A stretch of 7,116 nucleotides of DNA from Pseudomonadota bacterium (GCA_021802595.1 JAJZRT010000192.1:1-7116), one strand, 5' to 3'. Shown: positions 1 through 5,474, numbered from the stretch's first letter. The notes: a model not told the origin generated them from the sequence alone. Program-made: numbers and translations.

Positions 1-135
1 TTCGGTGGTGCGCGCGAGCTTGAACTCGCGCACTTCCGCGAGCGCCTCGCCGGGGGCGAAGCCCAGTGCGACGAGACTGGAACTGCCGACCCCCGCCGCG
101 CACAGCTTGAAGAACTGCCGTCGTGTAATCTGCAT
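1..135 (-). CDS. fdnG: Formate dehydrogenase-N/O, major (alpha) subunit, N-terminal fragment
   Basis: Only the first 45 codons are in the window; the gene continues off the left edge. The protein starts MQITRRQFFKLCAAG, has a hydrophobic stretch ending in ALGFAP, and an ALA site near residues 31-33, followed by VREFKLARTTE. This is a twin-arginine leader (RRQFFK) and closely resembles the start of E. coli FdnG/FdoG, including RRQFFK and ALGFAP. The family is the periplasmic molybdenum- or tungsten-bis-MGD selenoprotein subunit that oxidises formate and passes electrons through an Fe-S beta subunit and a cytochrome b gamma subunit to quinone. The catalytic selenocysteine/cysteine and the Fe-S cluster motif lie outside the window, so fdnG and fdoG cannot be separated. 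The start is supported by a GGAGGA Shine-Dalgarno sequence six bases upstream. Beta and gamma subunit genes would be expected further left, which is inference. Confidence 0.85.
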   Translation of the reverse strand, partial: MQITRRQFFKLCAAGVGSSSLVALGFAPGEALAEVREFKLARTTE

Positions 136-140
136 GTCGG

Positions 141-146
141 TCCTCC
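141..146 (-). promoter_or_regulatory. Shine-Dalgarno site of the formate dehydrogenase gene
   Basis: The minus strand reads GGAGGA five bases before the ATG at 133-135. This is the strongest ribosome binding site on the left half of the window, and it fixes the start of the dehydrogenase. Confidence 0.75.
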
Positions 147-175
147 GTTCTTATCGATGGATACCCAATAAAAAA

Positions 176-203
176 ACTATAGGAACAAATGGCCTCCCTA
201 CAA
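176..203 (-). promoter_or_regulatory. Possible sigma70-type promoter of the formate dehydrogenase gene
   Basis: In an AT-rich gap the minus strand has TATAGT at 176-181 (5 of 6 to the -10 consensus) and TTGTAG at 198-203 (only 3 of 6 to the -35) with a 16-base spacer. Transcription would start near 169, giving a leader of about 34 bases. The weak -35 would suit an activator-dependent promoter. This rests on consensus matching by eye only. Confidence 0.35.
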
Positions 204-211
204 ATATTTTG

Positions 212-225
212 TTGATTGATATGGA
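212..225. promoter_or_regulatory. FNR/CRP-like half-perfect box upstream of formate dehydrogenase
   Basis: TTGATTGATATGGA has one perfect FNR half-site (TTGAT), the right four-base gap, and a second half matching 3 of 5 (ATGGA against ATCAA). Respiratory formate dehydrogenases are commonly regulated by oxygen and nitrate. The centre would be near -49.5 from the guessed start of transcription, which is not a standard class I or II position. Weak support. Confidence 0.2.
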
Positions 226-284
226 TAAACCCGCCGGATCCGGTGCCCCGCCCCGGAAAATCCCACACTATTGGAAAGGGCTTC

Positions 285-300
285 CCGGCGTCAGCGCCGG
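285..300 (-). other. Short hairpin over the stop codon of the small exported protein
   Basis: CCGGCG (285-290) and CGCCGG (295-300) form a perfect six-pair stem with a four-base loop spanning the TGA stop. There is no run of T downstream on the minus strand, so it does not look like a classical intrinsic terminator. It may be chance in GC-rich DNA. Confidence 0.3.
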
Positions 301-611
301 TCCTCGCCACTCTCGCTGAAGTCGCCGAGCGGGCGCTTGAAGGTATAGTCCGCGGGCCTGAGGATCAGCTCCCGCGCCGAGGTCTCGACGCTGCCGCTGG
401 GAATCGTGAACGGCAGCGCCACCACCGTGAGCACGGTACCCGCCACCGTGGCCACCAGTCCGAGCGGGCGCATGACCACCGCGTCAACCACCATGTCGGT
501 GGCCCGGTCGCTGGTCACGGGGTCGTTCTGCTGGGCCGTCGCGCATGCCGGCATCGCAAGGGCCACGGCCAGCAGGCCGGAAGCCAGCCGCTTGCGGATC
601 ACGGTCCTCAT
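291..611 (-). CDS. Small exported protein with one membrane segment (conserved hypothetical)
   Basis: The protein has 106 residues. Residues 1-27 look like a Sec signal peptide (basic MRTVIRKR, hydrophobic LLAVALAMPA, then an ATA site before QQ). Cys23 is present, but MPAC is a poor lipobox. Residues about 46-70 form a hydrophobic segment (RPLGLVATVAGTVLTVVALPF) that could anchor it in the membrane. The C-terminus carries YTFKRPLGDF. From memory this resembles a family of small proteobacterial proteins with a proline/glycine-flanked hydrophobic stretch and an RPLGDF-like end, often annotated hypothetical; I know no function. The start overlaps the stop of the HicA-like gene as ATGA (608-611) and has a GGGAG site five bases upstream (617-621), so the two are probably co-translated. 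A longer open frame extends upstream through the neighbouring genes, but the signal peptide and ribosome site favour this start. Confidence 0.75.
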   Translation of the reverse strand: MRTVIRKRLASGLLAVALAMPACATAQQNDPVTSDRATDMVVDAVVMRPLGLVATVAGTVLTVVALPFTIPSGSVETSARELILRPADYTFKRPLGDFSESGEDRR

Positions 612-877
612 GCCTGCTCCCGTGACGGGTCCACGCCGGCCGACACCAGATAGTCGCGCACATGCCGCAGTTCCTGCTTGGTGCAGGTATTGCTGTTGTG
701 CGGGCGATGGATGAAGCCCTCCACGCCGTTCAGCACCACGCGGAAACTCGCGCCATGGTGCGGTTCCACCCTGGCACCCAGATGGGTCAGCATGGCCTCC
801 ACTTCGCGCCAGTGGACGTTGCCGCCGACCGGCCCGCCAAAGATCGACTTCAGCAGATTCTCGTGTTTGTGGCTCAT
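608..877 (-). CDS. Orphan HicA/YcfA-like small protein
   Basis: The protein has 89 residues. The layout resembles the single-domain HicA fold (a double-stranded-RNA-binding-like fold): an N-terminal helix (VHWREVEAMLTHLG, about 21-34), a beta strand pair (ASFRVVLNGVEGFIHRPH), then a helix (TKQELRHVRDYLVSAG, 66-81) typical of the C-terminus of this family. HicA toxins are mRNA interferases that depend on a histidine in a GSH motif of the first strand. Here the equivalent stretch reads HHGASFRV, so that histidine appears to be replaced by Phe45 or displaced. No HicB antitoxin gene adjoins it: upstream is the c-di-GMP protein (62 bases away) and downstream is a membrane protein overlapping by ATGA. 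I therefore doubt it is an active toxin; solitary HicA-like proteins of this type occur in proteobacteria. No clear Shine-Dalgarno sequence precedes the ATG at 875-877. Confidence 0.6.
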   Translation of the reverse strand: MSHKHENLLKSIFGGPVGGNVHWREVEAMLTHLGARVEPHHGASFRVVLNGVEGFIHRPHNSNTCTKQELRHVRDYLVSAGVDPSREQA

Positions 878-939
878 GGCAGGGGCTCGCGGGCATTCGA
901 CATCTTTTCAGCATAGAACCGTCCGCGCATAACGCGACC

Positions 940-3900
940 CTAGTGCGCGCGCAGGAAGGCTTCCAGCGCCGCCGGGGGCAGCGCCTGGCTGAACAGGTAG
1001 CCCTGCACCTCGCGGCACCCCGCCTCGCGCAGGAAGGCCAGCTGCTGCTGCGTTTCCACACCCTCTGCGATGATGCCCAGCCGCAGGCTGCGCGCCAGCT
1101 GGATGATGGCGCTGACGATGGCGGCATCATCCGGATCGGTGCTGATGTCGCGCACGAAAGACTGGTCGATCTTGAGCCGGTCGACGGCAAAGCGCTTGAG
1201 ATAGCTGAGCGAGGAATAGCCGGTGCCGAAATCGTCGATGGACAGCCGGATGCCGAGGGCTTTCAGTTGCCAAACCGTGTCCAGGGTGTTTTCCACGTCC
1301 TGCAGCAGGATGGATTCGGTCAGCTCCAGTTCCAGCAGGTGCGGCGGCAGGCCGCTGCGCGCCAGCGCGCCCGACACGGTCTCGATCAGTCCGCTACGGC
1401 GAAACTGCAAGGCCGATAGGTTGACCGACATGATGAGGTCGGGCGAACCGGCCTGGCGCCATGCCTGCGCCTGGCGGCAGGCCTGCTCGATGACCCAGGC
1501 GCCGATGGGCACGATCAGTCCGCAGTCTTCGGCCACCGGGATGAAACGCGCCGGCGATACGTCGCCGAGTTCCGGATTGTGCCAGCGCAGCAACGCCTCC
1601 ACGCCGGTCACCTTGCCGCTGTCGGCATCCAGCTGCGGCTGATAGTGCAGTTGCAGTTCGGCCCGGTAGAGCGCCTGATACAGCCGGTTCTGCAGCAGCA
1701 GATGCTCATGCGCCTGCTGGTTCATCCGGTCGTCGAAGAAGCGGTAGGTGTTGCGGCCCGCGTCCTTGGCGTTGTACATCGCCGTATCGGCCTTCTGCAG
1801 CAGGGTATCGAAATCGCGGCCGTCCTGCGGGTACATGGCCACGCCGATGCTGCAGGAGGCACTTATCGCGTGGCCGCCGATCTCCACCGGCTCGGCCAGA
1901 TACCTGAGGATATCGGCGGCCACGCGTTCCACCGTCTCCATGTCCGGAATGTCATTGAGCAGCAGGATGAACTCGTCGCCGCCCTGGCGGCTGATGGTGT
2001 CGCTGTCGCGCGTACAGCGGGTCAAACGCGTGACGGCTTCCAGCAGCAGCGTGTCGCCCGCGGCGTGGCCGAGGGTGTCGTTCACCCGCTTGAAATTGTC
2101 GAGGTCGATGAACAGCATCGCCACATGCTTCTGCGACCGCTGCGCCCGGGCCAGGGCCTGCTCGAAACGGTCGCGCAGCAGCACGCGGTTGGGCAGGCCG
2201 GTGAGCACATCGTGATGGGCGAGGAACTCGATGCGCGCCTCCGCCTGCCGGTGTTCGGTGATGTCCTGACAGGCGCCATACAGCCGGTGCAGCCCGTCCG
2301 CCGATTCCACCACCATGGAATAGGCCCGGATATGGTGCGTGGAACCGTCCTTCGCGAGAATGCGCAACTCGCATTCGCTGCGCTGCCCCGGCGCCAGATG
2401 CGTGATGTTGCGATCGAACTCGGGCAGATCGTCTGGATGCACATAGCAACGCCAGCATCCCTGCTGCAGGATCTCGTCCAGCGTATAACCGAAAATCCGG
2501 TCCAGCGATGCAGTCGCCCAGTCGACAGCAAAAAATCCGCCCGCCGTTGCTACGCAGGAATACAGCAGATCGGTCGACACGCTGGAAATCAGGCGGTAGC
2601 GTTCCTCGCTCTCGCGCAGCGCCTGTTCCATCCGCTTGCGTTCGCTGATGTCGATGAAGTTGACCACCGCCCCCACCAGCTGTCCGTCGCGGTACATCGG
2701 GTGCGACCAGTACTCGACCGGGAAGCTCGTGCCGTCCTTGCGCCAGTGCACCTCGTTGTCCACATGGGTGGGCCGGCCCTCCAGGGTGGAACAGCGGATG
2801 TGGCATTGCTCCTTGGGATAGGGACGGCCGTCCGGATAGGTGTGGTGGATCAGGTGATGCACGCTGGCGCCGAGCATTTCCTCCTGCGTGTAGCCCAGCA
2901 TGGCGAGGCAGGCGGGGTTCACGAAGGTGCAGATGCCGCGGGTGTCGACCCCGAAGATCGCCTCGGGGGACGAGTCCAGCAGCAGACGGAAGCGTTCCTC
3001 GCTCTCGCGCAGCGCCGCCAGCGACGCGCGGTTGCCCATCGCCACGCCCAGATCGGTCGCCAGCTTTTCCAGCAGCATCACCTTGTCCAGGCCGAATACG
3101 TGGGCTTCCTGGCTGTAGAGATGGAGCGCCCCGACCACCCGCCCCTGCACCCGCAACGGTGTGGCCGCCGACGCGCGATATCCCTGGGCACGCGCGCGCT
3201 CCCGCCATGGCGCAAACCGTCGGTTGGTCTCGGTATCGTTGTTGATCACGGTGGTGCCCATGCGAATCGCCGTGCCGGTGGGACCCTGCCCCTGCGGCGT
3301 GTCATCGCAGCGGATGTTCGCGCGGGCGAGATAGTCCTGCGTGAACCCGGCCTCGGCCACCGGACGCACCGTCACGCCATCCTCATCCACCATGCCGATC
3401 CAGGCCATGCTGAACAGATCACCGCGCACCAGTTCCTGGCAGATGCGCGACATCAGTTCCTCGTCGGGCAGGTCCGCCATCAGCATCTCGTTCACCGCCG
3501 CAATCGACTGCAGCAGCAGATTGCGGCGCTGCATGACGCGCTCTGCGCGCTTCTGCTCGGTGATCTCGCGCAGGCTGCCCAGCATGCGCAGCGCCCTGCC
3601 GTCGGCATCGCGCTCCACCACTTCGCCGCGGTTCTGCACCCAGGTGATGCTGCCATCCGGATGCCGGACCCGATGCTCGCACTCGAAGGCTGCCTTGCCG
3701 TCCAGGCAGTTCTGGATGGCCGTCATCACGGCTTCGCGATCCCCTTCATGCAGGCGCCCGACGGCGGCCTGCATGGCGTGTTCCGGGCGCTGCTCGCCCA
3801 GCCCCATCAAACGTGCCCATTGCGCGTTGTGACGAACCACGCCACTCTGCAAATCCCAGTTCCACACCCCTTCGCCAATGAGTTTCAGCGCATAGGCGTG

Positions 3901-4215
3901 TTCGTCGCTGCGGGCGCCCTGGTGATTGCCCAGCTTGCCCGCTTTTTTCACTGCTGCCGGATCCTGGTTTGCCGCGAGCAGGGATTTCGCCGCGGCGCGA
4001 CGCCGCCGCGCCTCGTCCAGCCCGACCTCCGGATACACACCCAGGGCCAGCGTCTTGCGCTTGCCGTCGAAACGGTAATCCAGCCGCCAGTAACGCGAAC
4101 CGTCCGGCCGCACCAGCAGATACATGCCCCCGCCGTCGGCCAGCTTGACCGGCTTGGCGGCCGGTTCCTGCTGACGAATGCGGCTTTCAGTGAGCGGTAC
4201 GGCGTTGCGGGCCAT
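940..4215 (-). CDS. Arm DNA-binding (DUF4102)-PAS-GAF-PAS-PAS-GGDEF-EAL c-di-GMP signalling protein
   Basis: The protein has 1091 residues, with no signal peptide or membrane segment, so it is cytoplasmic. Residues ~5-93 match the integrase Arm DNA-binding domain: LTESRI, KLADGGGMYLLV, GSRYWRLDYRFDGK, LALGVYPEVGLDEAR and a closing DP. PAS1 with PAC spans ~105-225, GAF ~230-398, PAS2 ~402-530, PAS3 ~536-655. PAS2 contains WRKDGTSFPVEY and Cys471/Cys475. The GGDEF domain is ~656-830, with GGDEF at 745-749 and an RxxD inhibitory site at 736-739. The EAL domain is ~840-1091, with EALLRW at 873-878, ELTES at 964-968, DDFGTGYSS from 994, KIDQSF at 1015 and EGVET at 1051. Both enzyme domains look intact, so the protein may make and degrade c-di-GMP. 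The start is firm: an in-frame TAA lies 11 codons upstream (4246-4248), and integrase-like residues follow immediately. No convincing Shine-Dalgarno sequence is seen. The tyrosine-recombinase core and catalytic domains are absent. What it senses is unknown. Confidence 0.93.
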   Translation of the reverse strand: MARNAVPLTESRIRQQEPAAKPVKLADGGGMYLLVRPDGSRYWRLDYRFDGKRKTLALGVYPEVGLDEARRRRAAAKSLLAANQDPAAVKKAGKLGNHQGARSDEHAYALKLIGEGVWNWDLQSGVVRHNAQWARLMGLGEQRPEHAMQAAVGRLHEGDREAVMTAIQNCLDGKAAFECEHRVRHPDGSITWVQNRGEVVERDADGRALRMLGSLREITEQKRAERVMQRRNLLLQSIAAVNEMLMADLPDEELMSRICQELVRGDLFSMAWIGMVDEDGVTVRPVAEAGFTQDYLARANIRCDDTPQGQGPTGTAIRMGTTVINNDTETNRRFAPWRERARAQGYRASAATPLRVQGRVVGALHLYSQEAHVFGLDKVMLLEKLATDLGVAMGNRASLAALRESEERFRLLLDSSPEAIFGVDTRGICTFVNPACLAMLGYTQEEMLGASVHHLIHHTYPDGRPYPKEQCHIRCSTLEGRPTHVDNEVHWRKDGTSFPVEYWSHPMYRDGQLVGAVVNFIDISERKRMEQALRESEERYRLISSVSTDLLYSCVATAGGFFAVDWATASLDRIFGYTLDEILQQGCWRCYVHPDDLPEFDRNITHLAPGQRSECELRILAKDGSTHHIRAYSMVVESADGLHRLYGACQDITEHRQAEARIEFLAHHDVLTGLPNRVLLRDRFEQALARAQRSQKHVAMLFIDLDNFKRVNDTLGHAAGDTLLLEAVTRLTRCTRDSDTISRQGGDEFILLLNDIPDMETVERVAADILRYLAEPVEIGGHAISASCSIGVAMYPQDGRDFDTLLQKADTAMYNAKDAGRNTYRFFDDRMNQQAHEHLLLQNRLYQALYRAELQLHYQPQLDADSGKVTGVEALLRWHNPELGDVSPARFIPVAEDCGLIVPIGAWVIEQACRQAQAWRQAGSPDLIMSVNLSALQFRRSGLIETVSGALARSGLPPHLLELELTESILLQDVENTLDTVWQLKALGIRLSIDDFGTGYSSLSYLKRFAVDRLKIDQSFVRDISTDPDDAAIVSAIIQLARSLRLGIIAEGVETQQQLAFLREAGCREVQGYLFSQALPPAALEAFLRAH
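2598..2623 (-). repeat. Exact 26-base repeat, copy 1 (between PAS2 and PAS3)
   Basis: Identical to 2991-3016 and separated from it by 393 bases (131 codons). It encodes the ALRESEER linker helix before PAS3 (residues ~532-540). Such linkers recur in PAS arrays, but exact nucleotide identity suggests recent internal duplication or gene conversion. Confidence 0.85.
2991..3016 (-). repeat. Exact 26-base repeat, copy 2 (between GAF and PAS2)
   Basis: Second copy of the repeat at 2598-2623. It encodes the ALRESEER linker before PAS2 (residues ~401-409). Confidence 0.85.
3937..4215 (-). other. Integrase-type Arm DNA-binding domain (DUF4102) fused to the signalling protein
   Basis: This segment encodes residues 1-93 of the 1091-residue protein. 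The sequence is well conserved with P4-family integrase N-termini, where the domain binds short arm-type direct repeats beside attachment sites. A linker of only about 12 residues (AGKLGNHQGARS, from ~92) joins it to PAS1. The reading frame is open throughout, so this is a true gene fusion and not an integrase remnant lying next to another gene. Confidence 0.85.
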
Positions 4216-4268
4216 GACGGGGCGAGAAAATGAAGAAACGGTATCTTATTTGCGAGATGCCGTCATGG

Positions 4269-4301
4269 GTACCGTCAATACATTCCGGTATTTACTGGTA
4301 C
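4269..4301. repeat. Imperfect inverted repeat upstream of the c-di-GMP gene
   Basis: Outer arms GTACC (4269-4273) and GGTAC (4297-4301) and inner arms AATAC (4277-4281) and GTATT (4288-4292) form an interrupted dyad of about 33 bases. Its near end is 54 bases before the c-di-GMP start codon. The size and symmetry would suit a dimeric regulator, but this is not a site I recognise. Confidence 0.4.
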
Positions 4302-4305
4302 AAAT

Positions 4306-4331
4306 GGGAATGAACAAGTGGAATCAACAAG
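4306..4331. repeat. Tandem 13-base direct repeat
   Basis: GGGAATGAACAAG (4306-4318) is followed directly by TGGAATCAACAAG (4319-4331), matching at 11 of 13 positions. It lies 91-116 bases upstream of the start codon of the DUF4102-bearing protein. Arm-type integrase domains bind short direct repeats, so self-recognition is possible, but that is inference. Confidence 0.6.
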
Positions 4332-4350
4332 ATTCCGGTGGCAGCCGGAA
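4320..4350. repeat. Two overlapping, mutually exclusive inverted repeats
   Basis: GGAATC-N5-GATTCC (4320-4336) and TTCCGG-N6-CCGGAA (4333-4350) are both perfect six-base dyads, and they share the TTCC at 4333-4336. Only one hairpin could form at a time in a single strand. Neither is followed by a T run. They may be operator dyads or chance. Confidence 0.45.
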
Positions 4351-4491
4351 CCATCCTGTCCGATTCCTGGCCTTGTCCGGATTGCCGGCCGGCATGGGCA
4401 GACTTCTTGACGCATCGTGGATCCGAAGCTCGGTTATCCGCGTGCGGACGTGTTCGAGCAACGGAAGAAGGCCTGTGTGGCCCCGATGGCA

Positions 4492-4500
4492 TGACATAAT
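4492..4500 (+). promoter_or_regulatory. Extended -10 promoter element for the transpeptidase operon
   Basis: TGA directly precedes CATAAT (4495-4500), giving an extended -10 (TGN plus a 5-of-6 hexamer). The -35 region at about 4472-4477 (CCTGTG) is poor, which an extended -10 can offset. Transcription would start near 4507, leaving a leader of about 50 bases before the ATG at 4557. Confidence 0.45.
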
Positions 4501-4509
4501 CCCCCGAGC

Positions 4510-4532
4510 GGCCCGGCATGCAAGGCCGGGCC
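4510..4532 (+). other. GC-rich hairpin in the predicted leader of the transpeptidase mRNA
   Basis: GGCCCGGC (4510-4517) and GCCGGGCC (4525-4532) form a perfect eight-pair stem with the seven-base loop ATGCAAG. It falls between the predicted -10 and the start codon. It has no trailing T run, so it is more likely a leader structure than a terminator. The loop holds the alternative in-frame ATG at 4518. Confidence 0.45.
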
Positions 4533-4556
4533 CGCACCCACCCTGAAACCGTACCG

Positions 4557-5474
4557 ATGCTCGCTTTTGCACGCCCTTTTCTTGCTTGCCTGCTGGCGGG
4601 GCTCAGCCTCGCGGCCCCGGCCCAGGACCTGCCGCCGCTGTCCCATCGGGTAACGGGCGGCGACACCGACTACACCGTCAGGCGGGGGGATTCCCTGACC
4701 GCCGTCGGTGCCCGTTTCGGCGTGCCGCCCAAGCTGGTGGCGCAACAGAATGCGCTCAGCTACACCAAGGCCATCCTCCATCCCGGCCAGCGCCTGCACA
4801 TCCACAATCCCCACATCGTGCCGGTATCGCTCGACGACGGGATCCTCGTCAACCTGCCTCAGGGCATGCTGTTCCACTTCAGCCAGGGCGAGCTCGTCTC
4901 CGCCTATCCGGTCGGGCTGGGCAAGCCCGACTGGCCCACCCCGCAGGGCGATTTCCGGATCGTCAACCACCAGGCGAACAAGCCCTGGCTGGTACCGAAG
5001 TCGATCCAGGAGGAAATGCGTCGCGAAGGGAAAACCGTGCTGGAGGAGGTTCCCCCCGGCCCCGACAATCCCCTCGGCACGCACTGGCTCGGCCTGAGCC
5101 TGTGGGGCTATGGCATCCATGGCACCATCGCACCGGCGAGCGTGTACCATTTCCAGAGCCATGGCTGTATCCGCCTGCATCCCGATGATATTGCGGAACT
5201 TTTCGACCAGGTGCGGATCGGAACCCCCGGACGCCTCATTTACCAGCCGGTGCTGCTGGCGGTAACCGGGGACGGCCGCATCCTGCTCGAAGTCCATCGG
5301 GACATCTACAAGAAGGGCATCGACCCAGCGCAGACCGTGCACAGCCTGGCTGAAGCCAACGGCTTGAGCCTGGCCATCGATTGGCCTAAAGTCGACGCCG
5401 TGATCGCCGCTCAGGATGGACTGGCCCGGGAAGTGGGCCGCCTGCCAGGCAACGGATCGAAAGGACAACCATGA
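4557..5474 (+). CDS. Periplasmic L,D-transpeptidase with LysM domain (ErfK/YbiS type)
   Basis: The protein has 305 residues. Residues 1-22 form a Sec signal peptide (MLAFARPF, hydrophobic core, APA site before QDLPP). A LysM peptidoglycan-binding domain spans ~39-83 (YTVRRGDSLTAVGARFGV to LHPGQRLHI). The YkuD catalytic domain is ~91-230 and contains HGT (188-190) and the signature SHGCIRL (201-207), with Cys204 as the nucleophile. The family forms 3-3 (mDap-mDap) cross-links in peptidoglycan or attaches lipoproteins to it; which reaction this enzyme performs cannot be told from sequence. Length is close to E. coli LdtA-C/E. An in-frame ATG at 4518 would add 13 residues, but it lies in a hairpin loop and would spoil the N-terminus of the signal peptide, so I use 4557; neither start has a clear Shine-Dalgarno sequence. 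The stop overlaps the next start as ATGA, so it forms an operon with the endopeptidase gene. Confidence 0.92.
   Translation: MLAFARPFLACLLAGLSLAAPAQDLPPLSHRVTGGDTDYTVRRGDSLTAVGARFGVPPKLVAQQNALSYTKAILHPGQRLHIHNPHIVPVSLDDGILVNLPQGMLFHFSQGELVSAYPVGLGKPDWPTPQGDFRIVNHQANKPWLVPKSIQEEMRREGKTVLEEVPPGPDNPLGTHWLGLSLWGYGIHGTIAPASVYHFQSHGCIRLHPDDIAELFDQVRIGTPGRLIYQPVLLAVTGDGRILLEVHRDIYKKGIDPAQTVHSLAEANGLSLAIDWPKVDAVIAAQDGLAREVGRLPGNGSKGQP
5461..5465 (+). promoter_or_regulatory. Shine-Dalgarno site of the murein endopeptidase gene
   Basis: AAGGA lies five bases before the ATG at 5471, inside the end of the transpeptidase gene. It supports this start even though the stop and start overlap. Confidence 0.65.

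Larger units (their letters stand above)
4216..4556. promoter_or_regulatory. Divergent intergenic region between the c-di-GMP gene and the L,D-transpeptidase gene
   Basis: The gap is 341 bases and I see no convincing protein or tRNA gene in it. It must hold the leftward promoter for the c-di-GMP gene and the rightward promoter for the transpeptidase operon. The half nearer the c-di-GMP gene is relatively AT-rich. It contains a 13-base tandem repeat (4306-4331), inverted repeats at 4269-4301, 4320-4336 and 4333-4350, a GCCGGCCGGC palindrome at 4384-4393, and a likely -10 element at 4495-4500 followed by a hairpin. For the leftward promoter, a TTGACG sits on the minus strand near 4274-4279, but no -10 lies at proper spacing, so I do not assign it. 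Confidence 0.6.

Noticed and set aside
608..877. A complete HicAB toxin-antitoxin system
   Set aside because: There is no HicB-like gene on either side, and the toxin-like protein seems to lack the catalytic histidine.
291..1190. 299-codon minus-strand open frame covering the small exported protein and the two genes upstream
   Set aside because: Only the last 106 codons make sense (signal peptide, ribosome site). The upstream part is out of frame with the HicA-like gene and the EAL domain it overlaps.
1952..3208. 418-codon minus-strand open frame inside the c-di-GMP gene
   Set aside because: It is a frame-shifted shadow of the PAS2-PAS3-GGDEF region; the translation is low-complexity Arg/Gly/Ala/Pro.
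1579..4233. 884-codon open frame on the plus strand opposite the c-di-GMP gene
   Set aside because: It is antisense to a protein with recognisable domains along its length. The translation is His/Gln/Arg/Ala-rich with no family motif, as expected for the mirror of GC-rich coding DNA.
4178..4546. 122-codon plus-strand frame across the intergenic region
   Set aside because: It begins inside the c-di-GMP gene, has no ribosome site or domain, and covers the promoter and inverted repeats.
4216..4556. Possible attachment site or tRNA gene next to the integrase-like domain
   Set aside because: I looked for a tRNA-like cloverleaf or CCA-ending arm and for terminal direct repeats that would mark an integrated element, and saw none. 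The only integrase piece is the fused Arm domain.
4434..5468. 344-codon minus-strand frame opposite the L,D-transpeptidase gene
   Set aside because: It is antisense to a clear LysM/YkuD protein, and the translation shows no domain.
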